From Alkalimonas cellulosilytica (lineage in GTDB: Bacteria; Pseudomonadota; Gammaproteobacteria; Enterobacterales; Alteromonadaceae), in assembly GCF_036325985.1 (NCBI RefSeq), contig NZ_JAUHLI010000001.1, positions 328,350 to 392,349 on the forward strand: a DNA stretch of 64,000 bases, given 5' to 3'. A program made the translations under genes and the position numbers. Shown here one piece after another: positions 27,339-36,322 of the stretch (position 1 is the stretch's first letter; each line of letters opens with the position of its first letter). Under the pieces are notes generated by a model that worked only from the letters and a program-made list of their open reading frames with translations, did no database searches and was not told where the DNA came from.

Positions 27339-27746
27339 TTACTGGGTAGCATTTGCCATGGCCTGCTCGACATAACCGGCAATACTGATGCTGTCATCCT
27401 GCATGATTTTATGGTAAACAACTGATGCAAAAGGAAATTCTTTGTCAAGGTAGGTCAGGCACAGGTAGGGGGCATCTTGTGTGCTTTTATCGTGAAACCA
27501 TTCACCGCCGAGCTCGCGGCGAAAGACTTCACCCGTGTAAGCTCCCAGGATGGTACACAAAGTAAACAGTAAGTCATGAGCGTGCGCTTGTTTTTTCTGC
27601 CGCTGGTGCAAAGCAGACACTAAGCTATCCAGTTGCAGCAGACTCTCTCTGCTAAAGTCCAGCTCCAGCTGGAACTCTTCACTGGCGTAATTGACGGCAT
27701 CATTGGCCGACTGAACCATCAGGTCCCTGAGCTGTTGATCGTGCAT
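27339..27746 (-). CDS. Conserved small protein, possibly DUF3806-like
   Basis: A 135-residue soluble protein starting MHDQQLRDLM at an ATG preceded by GGGAGAA. It is acidic, mostly helical at the N-terminus (DFSRESLLQLDSLVSALHQR), then has LGAYTGEVFRRELGGEWFHD and ends in a mixed region. The helical start followed by a G-x-Y-x-G-E-x-x-R segment recalls the DUF3806 family, but I am not sure. The gene start overlaps the 3' end of the LysR regulator by 28 bases, so the two are co-transcribed. No function can be given. Confidence 0.75.
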   Translation of the reverse strand: MHDQQLRDLMVQSANDAVNYASEEFQLELDFSRESLLQLDSLVSALHQRQKKQAHAHDLLFTLCTILGAYTGEVFRRELGGEWFHDKSTQDAPYLCLTYLDKEFPFASVVYHKIMQDDSISIAGYVEQAMANATQ

Positions 27747-28651
27747 AGATTCTCCCTGGTTTGTTCCGATTGATGGGCTGCTAACAGACACTGACGTAAC
27801 AGCTTACTGCCGGGGCCCAATTGTTCTTCGTATGGGCTTAATAAAGCCATGGGGGCGAGCTTTTCTCCTCCACTGGCCAGTTGCAGCACTTTCAGGCTAC
27901 CGTCTTTTAAACCTGCTTGCACGGTGTAATCTGGCAGCCAGCAAAAGCCAAGCCCTAGTTGTAGAATTTCGATGGCTTCGTAAAAGTTATCGACGGTCCA
28001 GCGCTGTTCGGACTTTAACCAGCCACCTTGCTCCTGTGGTTTTTGTGCCGTATCACGGATCACGATTTGCAGTTGCTGGCTAAGCTCAGCCAGTTCCAAC
28101 TTGCTATGCTCTGCCAGCGGGTGCTGGCTGCCGACTACCGGAATAAAGCGGGTCACATACAAGGGCTCGCCTAAGTGACCTTTAGGCACCAGGCCGGTGA
28201 TCACCAGATCAGCACGTTTCTCCTGAATGATTTCAGCGGTGCCAGTGAGCACGGCATCAATGATTTGTACCCGGCTACCGCGGCTTTGTGGGTAAAACTG
28301 CAGCAGCGCTTGATACAAATATTGTTTGGGGTAAGCCAATTCCACAGCGATACGAATTTCCGGTTCCCAGCCTTTATCAATGGTGTCGGCCAAACGTTCC
28401 AGATCTTCGATTTGTTGGGTTACCATGCGAGAGCGTCGTAGCATCACCTCACCAGCTTCGGTTAAAAACGCTTTACGTCCTTTAACCTCTAATAACTCGA
28501 CCCCGAGCATGCTTTGCAGTTTGGCTACGGCATGGTTTAAAGAGGACTGGCTTTTATTCAGCAAATCAGCTGCCTGGGCATAGCCACCTGCATCAACAAC
28601 CGCTTGCAGGATACGCCATTGCTCAATGGTAGTTTTAGGGCGATAAGGCAT
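27719..28651 (-). CDS. LysR-family transcriptional regulator
   Basis: A 310-residue regulator with an N-terminal winged helix-turn-helix (residues 8-67; AQAADLLNKSQSSLNHAVAKLQ is the recognition region) and a C-terminal LysR substrate domain (about 93-290) that binds a co-inducer. The start MPYRPKTTIEQWRILQAV is typical. It follows cmoB by 31 bases on the same strand and overlaps the small downstream gene, so it may be carried on the cmoAB transcript rather than being divergent from a target. Its target and ligand are unknown. Confidence 0.92.
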   Translation of the reverse strand: MPYRPKTTIEQWRILQAVVDAGGYAQAADLLNKSQSSLNHAVAKLQSMLGVELLEVKGRKAFLTEAGEVMLRRSRMVTQQIEDLERLADTIDKGWEPEIRIAVELAYPKQYLYQALLQFYPQSRGSRVQIIDAVLTGTAEIIQEKRADLVITGLVPKGHLGEPLYVTRFIPVVGSQHPLAEHSKLELAELSQQLQIVIRDTAQKPQEQGGWLKSEQRWTVDNFYEAIEILQLGLGFCWLPDYTVQAGLKDGSLKVLQLASGGEKLAPMALLSPYEEQLGPGSKLLRQCLLAAHQSEQTRENLCTINSSGT

Positions 28652-28682
28652 GAAACAGTCGCTCTCCTATGGGTATCTGCTG

Positions 28683-29651
28683 TTAGCGTTCGGCAACAAT
28701 CACTGCCCGAAGCGGCGCTGGGTAACCTTCAATCGTTTTACTATGGTCATTTGGGTCGAGAAAATCAATTAAACTTTCATTTTCCATCCAGGCGGTAGCT
28801 CGCTGTTCCTGCACACTGGTGTGAGAGCAGTCCACTACCCGGGGGTTTTTAAATCCAAGCCGTTTTAGCCAGTGACACAAAGCGGCGCAACTTGGGATAA
28901 ACCAGACATTGCGCATCTTGGCGTAGCGCTCACCCGGTACCAGTACGGTGTGCTCATCGCCTTCCACCACCAAGGTCTCCAGCACCAGTTCGCCTCCCGG
29001 GCGCAGCTGCATTTTTAGCTGTTGTAAAAACTCCAGCGGTGAGCGGCGGTGGTACAGCACCCCCATCGAAAACACGGTATCAAAGGCTTGTAATTCAGGT
29101 AAGTCGTCGCAGCCAATCGGGAGTAAATGCACCTTGGGATCGGGGTTAAAGTGTTTAATGGCTTCAAACTGGCTGTAAAAGAGCTGTGATGGGTCGATAC
29201 CGACCACAAAATCAGCTTCTGCTTCACGCATACGCCACAGGTGATAGCCGCTGCCACAACCTACGTCCAGCACAAAACGGTGTTTCAGTGATTGAATATG
29301 CGGTTGCAGCCGATGCCATTTCCAGTCTGAACGCCACTCGGTGTCAATCTGGATGCCATGAATATTGAAAGGCCCTTTGCGCCAGGGCATCAGTTGGCGA
29401 AGTAAATACTCAATCCGTTTGCGTTGTCCCTCATCAATTGCATCGGCCAGGCCAAACCTAATGGTATCCGACAGCTCAATCTGTGAGACGGAAGTTTCAG
29501 GCAGCTGCGCCAGCACTTTTTGCCAGCGATGAAAATCACCATGCAGAGCATCTTTTTGCCAATGGGCCAGTTGCGCGGGTAGGGTTTGTAGCCAGTGAGC
29601 CAAGCGGTTGCTGGCGATTTGCTGGTAAAACGGGGTAAATAAATCGGTCAT
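28683..29651 (-). CDS. cmoB: tRNA U34 carboxymethyltransferase CmoB
   Basis: A 322-residue methyltransferase-fold enzyme that uses carboxy-S-adenosylmethionine to convert 5-hydroxyuridine-34 of tRNA to 5-carboxymethoxyuridine, widening wobble decoding. The Rossmann glycine motif LDVGCGSGYHLWRM, GIDPSQLFYSQFEA, FSMGVLYHRRSPLEFL and a long helical N-terminus match CmoB over the full length (E. coli 323). It follows cmoA by 6 bases, forming the standard cmoA-cmoB pair. Confidence 0.97.
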   Translation of the reverse strand: MTDLFTPFYQQIASNRLAHWLQTLPAQLAHWQKDALHGDFHRWQKVLAQLPETSVSQIELSDTIRFGLADAIDEGQRKRIEYLLRQLMPWRKGPFNIHGIQIDTEWRSDWKWHRLQPHIQSLKHRFVLDVGCGSGYHLWRMREAEADFVVGIDPSQLFYSQFEAIKHFNPDPKVHLLPIGCDDLPELQAFDTVFSMGVLYHRRSPLEFLQQLKMQLRPGGELVLETLVVEGDEHTVLVPGERYAKMRNVWFIPSCAALCHWLKRLGFKNPRVVDCSHTSVQEQRATAWMENESLIDFLDPNDHSKTIEGYPAPLRAVIVAER

Positions 29652-29657
29652 GTGTAC

Positions 29658-30389
29658 TCAGGGCTGTTTAAAAGCAATCATGGAGCAGAAATTAAAACAC
29701 TGAAACCAAACCGTGCTTTCTGCAAAGCCGGCTTGCTGCATGCGCTGCTGGTGTGCTTCGATGCTATCGGGCTGCATCACATGTTCAAGGGCAGTGCGTT
29801 TTTGGCTGATTTCAAGCTCACTGTAACCATTGGCCCGTTTAAAGTCGTGATGCAAATCAACCAAAAGTTGGTTGCTGCATGGCTGCGGGCTAATGATTTT
29901 TTCCGATAACAACAAAATGCCACCGGGTTTCAGTGCCTGATAAATGCGTGTCAGCAGGCTGGCTCTGTCTTGTCTGGCTAAAAACTGCAATGTGAAGTTC
30001 ACCACCACCATGGCAGCGTTACTGAGCGCCAGCTCACGAATATCGCCCTCAATCACCTCAACCGGCACCTCTGAGCGAAAAGCCTCGAGGTGACGCTGAC
30101 AACGTTGCACCATGGCGGTACTGTTATCAACCGCTATGATTTTACAGCCGGTCATACTAATATTGCGCCGCATTGCCAGGCTGGCAGCCCCCAAAGAGCA
30201 GCCTAAATCATAAAAATGACTGTCTGCTTGCTGGTAGCGGTTGGTCAACTGACCAATGGTTTGGATAATGCTCTGATAGCCCGGTACCGAACGCTGAATC
30301 ATATCCGGAAAAACATCAGCTACCTGATCGTCAAAGCGAAAATCCTGAATGTGCGCCAGCGGCTCAGCGTAAATGTGATCTTTGTGCAT
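29658..30389 (-). CDS. cmoA: Carboxy-S-adenosyl-L-methionine synthase CmoA
   Basis: A 243-residue enzyme (E. coli 247) that makes carboxy-SAM from SAM and prephenate for CmoB. Signatures include FRFDDQVADVFPDMIQRSVPGYQ, the SAM site YDLGCSLGAASLAMR, VVVNFTLQFL and LLSEKI. It leads the cmoAB operon on the minus strand. Confidence 0.97.
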   Translation of the reverse strand: MHKDHIYAEPLAHIQDFRFDDQVADVFPDMIQRSVPGYQSIIQTIGQLTNRYQQADSHFYDLGCSLGAASLAMRRNISMTGCKIIAVDNSTAMVQRCQRHLEAFRSEVPVEVIEGDIRELALSNAAMVVVNFTLQFLARQDRASLLTRIYQALKPGGILLLSEKIISPQPCSNQLLVDLHHDFKRANGYSELEISQKRTALEHVMQPDSIEAHQQRMQQAGFAESTVWFQCFNFCSMIAFKQP

Positions 30390-30464
30390 AAAAGAAAAGG
30401 ATAAACCACCATGGGCTAAGTGTATCTGATTTTGTTACAGAACACGATCTGCTTGTGCTGGCCG

Positions 30465-30848
30465 CTATGGTTGGTTGTGGTGAGCCGCCAGGCGTTTCCC
30501 GGCTTCGCGGCGACGTACATAGTCGATTAAGCCAACAATCAACAGTGCAATACTTTGATAAAGGGGGATCATCGCCAGGATCAGAATGGCACGCTCGCCC
30601 TCTGCCGGGTTGTTCACCAAACCGATATAGGGCAGCAATGCCAACAGGTGTATCAGCAAAGTCGCCAGCGGGAAAAGCCTCTTTAACTGATAACGAAGGT
30701 GTAAAAAAATACAAATACCAGCGGCAGCAACTGCCGGCAGCAGGAGCCAGAGTTGCAGCATGGATGCAGGTACCAGCTGAGTACTGAAGTTCAATACCAG
30801 CAAAGACTGCAGTACCAGTAAAACTATCGTCGTGATCAGAAGCTTCAT
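30465..30848 (-). CDS. Small inner-membrane protein of unknown function
   Basis: A 127-residue, very hydrophobic protein with four predicted membrane helices (about residues 4-24, 30-50, 60-78 and 88-110) and a basic C-terminal tail RRREAGKRLAAHH facing the cytoplasm. I do not recognise a family. Its ATG overlaps the stop of the upstream GNAT/nitrilase gene (ATGA), so it is translationally coupled to that enzyme and may act with it. Confidence 0.75.
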   Translation of the reverse strand: MKLLITTIVLLVLQSLLVLNFSTQLVPASMLQLWLLLPAVAAAGICIFLHLRYQLKRLFPLATLLIHLLALLPYIGLVNNPAEGERAILILAMIPLYQSIALLIVGLIDYVRRREAGKRLAAHHNQP

Positions 30849-32398
30849 GTCGAAGAGGTCTCTTTGAGGCTGTTTTTACCAAGCCAGCTTACTTGATACA
30901 AATCATGGCGTCGATCTTTTAAATTCGTTACCGAGCCTTCATTGCGAATTTGCTTTAATCGATCCAAATCCAGATCGGAAAACATCAGCATTTCAGTATT
31001 TGGCGTGGTTTCCGACATCACCGCATCGTGTGGAAAGGCAAAGTCAGATGGAGAGAATACCGCCGATTGGGCATATTGCACATCCAGATTGTCGACCGAA
31101 GGCAAGTTGCCGCAACTGCCACAAATCACCACATAACACTCATCTTCAATGGCCCGGGCCTGAGCGCAGTGGCGTACCCGCAGGTAACCATTTTTAGTAT
31201 CCGTCCAGAATGGCACAAAAAGTACGTCCATTTCCTGCTCTGCCAGTAACCGGCTCAGTTCCGGAAATTCCACATCGTAGCAAATTAGTATGCCAATTCG
31301 GCCGGCATCGGTTTGAAATACCTGTAGCTTGTCGCCCCCTTGAATCACCCAATCCCGACGCTCATGCGGTGTAATATGGATTTTGCTTTGCATTTCAACG
31401 GTGCCATCACGACGGCATAGGTAGCTGACATTGAATAAATCATCACCCAGCAACAAGGGCATGGAGCCGGTGATGATATTGATGTTGTAGCTCACGGCCA
31501 TAGTGGACATTTCCTGACGGAAGCGCTCAGTAAACCCAGCCAGAAACCGAATGGCTTCGGTCTGGTTGGATTTGTTGTCACAAAGGCCCATCAGCGGTGC
31601 ATTAAAAAACTCCGGAAACAGCGCAAAGTCGCTTTTGTAGTCGGATAGTGCATCCACGAAGTACTCAACTTGCTGCAGGACCTCATCCACAGAGGTGGCC
31701 TGACGCATTTGCCACTGCACAGCACCTATGCGGATTTGAGTTTTACGGCTTTCAATTAAGCGACCAGGTGGCTCATAGAAAATATTGTTCCATTCCAGCA
31801 AGGTGGCGTAGCCCTGGGATTTTTCATCTTCGGGCAGATACTTTTTTAGCAGGCGCTTTAATTGAAAGTCATTGGAGAGCTGGAAGGTCAGAATTGGATC
31901 ATAAATTTCCCGGCGTTTCACCGCTTCAAGGTAGTCGGCAGCGGACATTTCATCACTGTATTGATGAAAATTCGGGATCCTGCCGCCGGCGAGGATCGCG
32001 CGCAGGTTTTGCTGGCGACACAGTTCTTTGCGCACTTCATACAAGCGTCGGCCTAAGCGATAACCACGATAATCGGGGTCAATCAGGACATCCAGGCCAT
32101 AGAGGGCATCACCATGCGGGTTATTCAGGATGGTCATCCGCTGGCTGATCAATTCATCGTAGGTATGGGGGTTGCTAAAGCGGTCGTAATCAACCTGCAA
32201 AGACAAGGCGACACCCACAATAGTGTCGTGATCCACCACACAAAATTGGCCATCCGGAAAGTCCTGAATCAATTTCTCGATGGTATGTCTTGGCCAGGCA
32301 CCGCCCAAATCGGTGTAAATCCGATCCATCAGACGTTTTAATTGTGGGTAATCGCTCACCTCAAGGTTTCGGATCTTGATATGGAGTTCTTCTTGCAC
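30845..32398 (-). CDS. Fused GNAT acetyltransferase and carbon-nitrogen hydrolase
   Basis: A 517-residue two-domain protein. Residues 1-200 form a GNAT N-acetyltransferase (GLDVLIDPDYRGYRLGRRLYEVRKELC holds the acetyl-CoA pyrophosphate loop). Residues 225-500 form a nitrilase-superfamily hydrolase with catalytic Glu in ALFPEFFNAP, Lys in KIHITPHERR and Cys in GILICYDVEFPELSRL. The pairing is widespread in Proteobacteria and its substrate is undetermined. The hydrolase could release an amine that the first domain acylates, but this is a guess. The start is GTG behind GGGAGAG. It overlaps a small membrane protein gene downstream. Confidence 0.9.
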   Translation of the reverse strand: MQEELHIKIRNLEVSDYPQLKRLMDRIYTDLGGAWPRHTIEKLIQDFPDGQFCVVDHDTIVGVALSLQVDYDRFSNPHTYDELISQRMTILNNPHGDALYGLDVLIDPDYRGYRLGRRLYEVRKELCRQQNLRAILAGGRIPNFHQYSDEMSAADYLEAVKRREIYDPILTFQLSNDFQLKRLLKKYLPEDEKSQGYATLLEWNNIFYEPPGRLIESRKTQIRIGAVQWQMRQATSVDEVLQQVEYFVDALSDYKSDFALFPEFFNAPLMGLCDNKSNQTEAIRFLAGFTERFRQEMSTMAVSYNINIITGSMPLLLGDDLFNVSYLCRRDGTVEMQSKIHITPHERRDWVIQGGDKLQVFQTDAGRIGILICYDVEFPELSRLLAEQEMDVLFVPFWTDTKNGYLRVRHCAQARAIEDECYVVICGSCGNLPSVDNLDVQYAQSAVFSPSDFAFPHDAVMSETTPNTEMLMFSDLDLDRLKQIRNEGSVTNLKDRRHDLYQVSWLGKNSLKETSST

Positions 32399-32424
32399 GG
32401 AGCACTCTCCCTTGGTTAAAACGG

Positions 32425-34503
32425 CTAAGCGCGATTGACGCTGGGGCCTGCCACTTCAGTGCACTTGAGCTGTTGCAGCGTCAGTGGTTGGTTTTTCTCC
32501 ACGTCAAAGCTTGCCATAATGTCCGTTAAGGGTACGTGAAGGCCGGTAACGCCGCAAGCCTGATTCCGGCCTTTGGATTTACCGGCATAGAGGGCTAGAT
32601 CAGCCAATTGCAAAGCTTTTTCCCAATTAAGTTGCTCTTCCGGAATATCGTCAAAGGGCAGGGTAATAAAGCCGGCGGTGGCGGTAACAACGATAGGCTG
32701 TCCGTTGACGGTAAAGGGCTTTTCAGCCAGCAAATACAAGGTTCGCTCGACCAGAGTGGTTAAATCTTTTGGTCTGATGCGATGCAAATACAACAGAAAC
32801 TCTTCACCACCCCAGCGGATGGCCTGATCGTGTTGGCGCAGGGACTGGGTCAGGCGTTTAGCCACTTCGATCAGGATCTCGTCACCGGCAGCATGGCCAT
32901 GCTGATCATTAATTTGTTTGAAAAAGTCGATATCCAGCAAAATCAAAGCATCGCGCTCTTCGCCATGATGGCGGTGCTCTTTGTGTTGCCAACGTTTAGC
33001 CATGCGCTGTTGAAAGGAGCGACGATTAAAAAGGCCGGTCAGCGGGTCGCGCAGCGATTGAAACTCGAGTTGCTTGTTCGCTTCTTTAAGCCGCCGGTTA
33101 ACATGGCGTACCTTGCGGTACAGTTGCCACATCAAAATGCCCGCCAGAGCCGTCGCAAAAGCAGCCAGTAAAATCAGCCGGTTTTGCAGTTGTTTGTTCT
33201 CTATGGTGCGCTCCTGCAGAGCATTGGCCTGTTCCAGCCGTTGAATATGATGCGCTTGCTCCCGCGCCTGATAACGTTGCTGCATTTCAGCCAGGATGCG
33301 CTCACGATCAGCCTGGAACAGTTCTTTATTTAATTCCCGTTGCTCACGCAAAATAGCCGCCTCTTCGACATGATAACCTGCATGGTTCAACGCTTTGGCA
33401 AACTCGGTCAGGAAGCGCTCTAAGTCGGAGCGACGACCATGTTCACGGTAATACTCGATGCTGCTACGCATCTGCTGCAAGCCATGATCGTAATTGCCCT
33501 GCATCACCTGAATGTAACCAAGATTCAGTCTGATCAGTTGTTGGGTATACTCATCTTCCAACTGCAGGGCAAGTTCATTCGCTTGTTGCAGAGGCTCAAT
33601 CGCCTGGTCATAGTGATGCAGCAGAATATGCGAGGCGCCGATATTATTCAGGCTAAGCAGCGCAATCCCTTGATAGCCAAACTGCTGTGCTTGTTTCAGT
33701 GCCCGGTAATGCGTTTGAATGGATGCTTCGTGCTGACCCAGCTCACCTTCGATGTAGCCTTTGGTTAAATAGTATTCAGCCAGATGATCCTTGATGCTAT
33801 CTGGCATGCCCTCAATAGCCAGGTTTATCAGCTCCAGAGCCTGCTCAAGATTTTGCATATCTGCATACAATTGGGCCAGTTGGCTTTGTAAAAATGTGCG
33901 TCTGATGTCGGTACGCCCATCGTCGGTTTCAAGCACGGCTTCCATCGCTGCATGTAAATGTTTGCTGGCCTGCTCAAACTGATTGTCTCTGATATAAATT
34001 CGTCCTAAAAGATTGTTGGCGTAATAACGAATACGGGGTTGTTTCACTGCATCCAGATAGGACTCCAACTCGACGATGGTTTGGTAGGCTTCATTCATCT
34101 TTCCCTGAGTTACCAGCACTTCCACTTTGGTAGCCAGAGCTTCACCCATCACATCCGGGCTTGGGTGTTGTCGGGCGAACGTGATGAGTTGCTCAAGGGC
34201 ATCGGTTAACTTGGCTTCATCGTCGCCGTATAAAAAGTTAAAAACTCTCATAGCATGAAAGCGGGTGACTGAGGTGGGAGCGGTACCAGGCTGTATCAGC
34301 TGCTCCATAGCCTTGAGCTGAAGTGACGATGCTTCAGGGTCTTGCCCCAGGCTGTTTAAGTACTCATCCAACTGTTGCTCAAGCTGTGGATCGGTTTCTA
34401 TCGAAAAGGCCTGTGGCGTTAACAGCACACAGCAAAATGCTGCACTCAACCAAAGCAAGAAAACAGGGAGTGGTGGTCGGGCTGTACGAAGAAAAAAAAT
34501 CAT
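32425..34503 (-). CDS. Periplasmic TPR-sensor diguanylate cyclase
   Basis: A 692-residue protein with a signal anchor (residues 5-35), tetratricopeptide-like helical repeats (about 40-400, for example YLTKGYIEGELGQHEASIQTHYRAL), a coiled coil, one membrane helix (about 455-475) and a GGDEF domain with GGEEF at 565-569. RxxD (RQHD) stands five residues before GGEEF, so the product-inhibition site is intact. It would make cyclic di-GMP in response to a periplasmic protein or peptide signal. The start is the ATG at 34503, which has AGGAACGCT upstream. An in-frame upstream extension has no ribosome site. Confidence 0.88.
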   Translation of the reverse strand: MIFFLRTARPPLPVFLLWLSAAFCCVLLTPQAFSIETDPQLEQQLDEYLNSLGQDPEASSLQLKAMEQLIQPGTAPTSVTRFHAMRVFNFLYGDDEAKLTDALEQLITFARQHPSPDVMGEALATKVEVLVTQGKMNEAYQTIVELESYLDAVKQPRIRYYANNLLGRIYIRDNQFEQASKHLHAAMEAVLETDDGRTDIRRTFLQSQLAQLYADMQNLEQALELINLAIEGMPDSIKDHLAEYYLTKGYIEGELGQHEASIQTHYRALKQAQQFGYQGIALLSLNNIGASHILLHHYDQAIEPLQQANELALQLEDEYTQQLIRLNLGYIQVMQGNYDHGLQQMRSSIEYYREHGRRSDLERFLTEFAKALNHAGYHVEEAAILREQRELNKELFQADRERILAEMQQRYQAREQAHHIQRLEQANALQERTIENKQLQNRLILLAAFATALAGILMWQLYRKVRHVNRRLKEANKQLEFQSLRDPLTGLFNRRSFQQRMAKRWQHKEHRHHGEERDALILLDIDFFKQINDQHGHAAGDEILIEVAKRLTQSLRQHDQAIRWGGEEFLLYLHRIRPKDLTTLVERTLYLLAEKPFTVNGQPIVVTATAGFITLPFDDIPEEQLNWEKALQLADLALYAGKSKGRNQACGVTGLHVPLTDIMASFDVEKNQPLTLQQLKCTEVAGPSVNRA

Positions 34504-34767
34504 AGCGTTCCTGAATGAGCATCGACACTTTAAAAGTAGCAAGTATCGATTAGAAAGCCAATTGCTTTATTTATCAACAGTTTTTTTAGTTGATACTCAT
34601 TTAGTGGTTTCGGATCAAGGAGGGAAACCCTACCCTGGTGATCGCTTAACGCCAGCAACCAAAGACAAGGGCTTCTTCTACGATATTTACTGTGTTGAGG
34701 CGATTGCAATGCAGCTACCAACAGGCATACTAAGCGATAATCTTTGCTCGAAAGGACATGCTGTATT
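34504..34767 (+). promoter_or_regulatory. 264-base intergenic leader before the Nramp-like gene, with possible RNA structure
   Basis: No gene is seen here. On the plus strand there is a 7-bp hairpin TATCAAC/GTTGATA (34572-34578, 34589-34595). A possible three-way junction follows: TGGTT/AACCA (34605-34609, 34657-34661) encloses AGGG-AAA-CCCT (34621-34631) and CTGG/CCAG (34635-34638, 34652-34655). GATCA and TGATC (34613-34617, 34639-34643) could also pair. I do not recognise any known riboswitch consensus. Confidence 0.35.
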
Positions 34768-36000
34768 ATGGGTTCCTGGTTCCGGCTTGGCCCTGCCACT
34801 CTGGTAGCGGCTGCTTTTATTGGCCCTGGTACGGTGGTGACAGCCTCTTTGGCTGGCGCTAATTATGGTTATGCTTTGCTATGGGCCTTGCTGTTTTCTG
34901 TACTGGCCACCATGATTTTGCAGGAAATGGCAGCGCGCCTTGGCATTGTGACAGGCATGGGGCTTGGCGAGAATTTGCGACAGCTGGTCAGCCAGCCGCT
35001 GCTTAAGTTTCTGTTGTTTGCATTGGTAGTCGCTGCTGTTGTTATTGGCAATAGCGCCTATCAGGGAGGCAACATTACCGGTGCCAGTCTTGGTGCTGAG
35101 GCGATTTGGGGGGATGCTCAGCTTATCCGTACCATCCGGGCTTATACCGGTTTAAATCCTTGGGCTTTGCTGATTGGTGTTATGGCGATTTTAGTGCTTT
35201 GGCGCGGGAGTTACCAACTGATAGAGCGCTGCCTGATTGGCTTGGTGCTGCTGATGAGCCTGGCGTTTGTCAGTACCATGTTGCTGACCCGGCCAGATTT
35301 TTCTGCTATGGTGCAAGGCCTGCTCTGGCCAACGATTCCCACCGGTGCCACCTTAACGGTCATTGCTCTGATAGGGACTACGGTAGTGCCGTATTCTTTG
35401 TTTTTGCATGCAGCCAGCTCCGCCAGTAAATGGCAGCAAGCTCCGGACAAAGCAAAAGCACTGCAGCAATCCAATGCGGATATACGCACCTCCATTCCGC
35501 TTGGCGGGCTTATTTCGGTGGCGGTGGTATCAACCGCTGCGACGGCTTATTTTGGCAGCGGCCTGGCCATTGAAAATGCTGCGGATTTGGCGGTATCGCT
35601 GGAGCCTCTGTTTGGCCGGTTAGCAACCTACCTGATGGCACTAGGCTTGCTTGCAGCAGGTTTGTCGTCGGCCGTAACCGCTCCGTTAGCGGCAGCTTAT
35701 GCGTTGCGTGGTATTTTGCAACTATCGAATCAGCACTTTCGACTTACCTGGTTTACCATTATTTTGATTGGTGTGGTGGTGTCTTCGTTGGGGCTGCGAC
35801 CTGTCTCTGTGATTTGGTTTGCTCAGGTGGCCAATGGCATTTTACTGCCTGTGATTACCTTATGTTTGCTGGCGGTGATGAATACAACACGACTTGGTCA
35901 ATACCGCAATAATTGGCGACAAAATAGCATGGGTGCGGTGGTTTTTTTGATCAGCTTACTGTTAAGTGGCCGCAGTTTATGGCTTGCTTTTTCCAGTTGA
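34768..36000 (+). CDS. Divergent Nramp-family transporter lacking canonical metal ligands
   Basis: A 410-residue membrane protein with about eleven helices and the LeuT/Nramp fold. In helix 1 the canonical DPGN is replaced by GPGT (FIGPGTVVTASLAGANYG), and in helix 6 the canonical MPH is replaced by VPY (VVPYSLFLHAAS). True MntH/Nramp proteins bind Mn or Fe through those Asp, Asn and Met residues, so this one belongs to a divergent branch with uncertain cargo. The start is set at the ATG at 34768 (MGSWFRLGP), with AAAGGA 11 bases upstream; a TTG eight codons earlier is an alternative. A PQ-loop-like gene follows 43 bases downstream and may be in the same transcript. Confidence 0.85.
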   Translation: MGSWFRLGPATLVAAAFIGPGTVVTASLAGANYGYALLWALLFSVLATMILQEMAARLGIVTGMGLGENLRQLVSQPLLKFLLFALVVAAVVIGNSAYQGGNITGASLGAEAIWGDAQLIRTIRAYTGLNPWALLIGVMAILVLWRGSYQLIERCLIGLVLLMSLAFVSTMLLTRPDFSAMVQGLLWPTIPTGATLTVIALIGTTVVPYSLFLHAASSASKWQQAPDKAKALQQSNADIRTSIPLGGLISVAVVSTAATAYFGSGLAIENAADLAVSLEPLFGRLATYLMALGLLAAGLSSAVTAPLAAAYALRGILQLSNQHFRLTWFTIILIGVVVSSLGLRPVSVIWFAQVANGILLPVITLCLLAVMNTTRLGQYRNNWRQNSMGAVVFLISLLLSGRSLWLAFSS

Positions 36001-36043
36001 TTGGGATGCATGGTTCATACCTTTTGTTAAAGGAGATCACTCC

Positions 36044-36322
36044 ATGAGTTGGATAGATTGGGTTGGGATGATACCTGCCATTATTTTCCCGGTGGCTACT
36101 CTGGTGCAGGTAGTGCATTTGCTGCGGGTGAAAAATGCGGCTGGTGTGTCAGCCCTTAGCTGGAGCGCCTTTGCTGTGGGCAATCTGGCGCTTTATGTGT
36201 ATACCGAAAAATATCTCGAGTGGCAGGCGCTGCTGGGCTTGTTGGGTACGGCTTTGTTGCAAGTCTATTTAATTGCGCTGATCCTGCATTATCAGCGCCA
36301 GGCAGCCAAAATCGCTGGTTAA
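36044..36322 (+). CDS. Small three-helix membrane protein, PQ-loop/SemiSWEET-like
   Basis: A 92-residue protein with three membrane helices. The first contains Pro and Gln (IPAIIFPVATLVQVVHLLRVKNAAGVSALSW split over the first 45 residues), which recalls the PQ-loop/SemiSWEET family, where a homodimer forms a sugar or small-solute transporter. The ATG at 36044 follows AAAGGAG. It lies just after the Nramp-like gene, and its stop codon overlaps by 4 bases with the convergent RraB-like gene. The family call is by eye and moderate in strength. Confidence 0.7.
   Translation: MSWIDWVGMIPAIIFPVATLVQVVHLLRVKNAAGVSALSWSAFAVGNLALYVYTEKYLEWQALLGLLGTALLQVYLIALILHYQRQAAKIAG

Noticed and set aside
30364..30882. 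172-codon minus-strand frame overlapping the small membrane protein gene
   Set aside because: It is a different frame over the 127-residue membrane protein, which has proper helices and translational coupling.
34504..34767. yybP-ykoY, NiCo or cobalamin riboswitch
   Set aside because: The conserved loop sequences of these classes are not present; only generic stems are seen.
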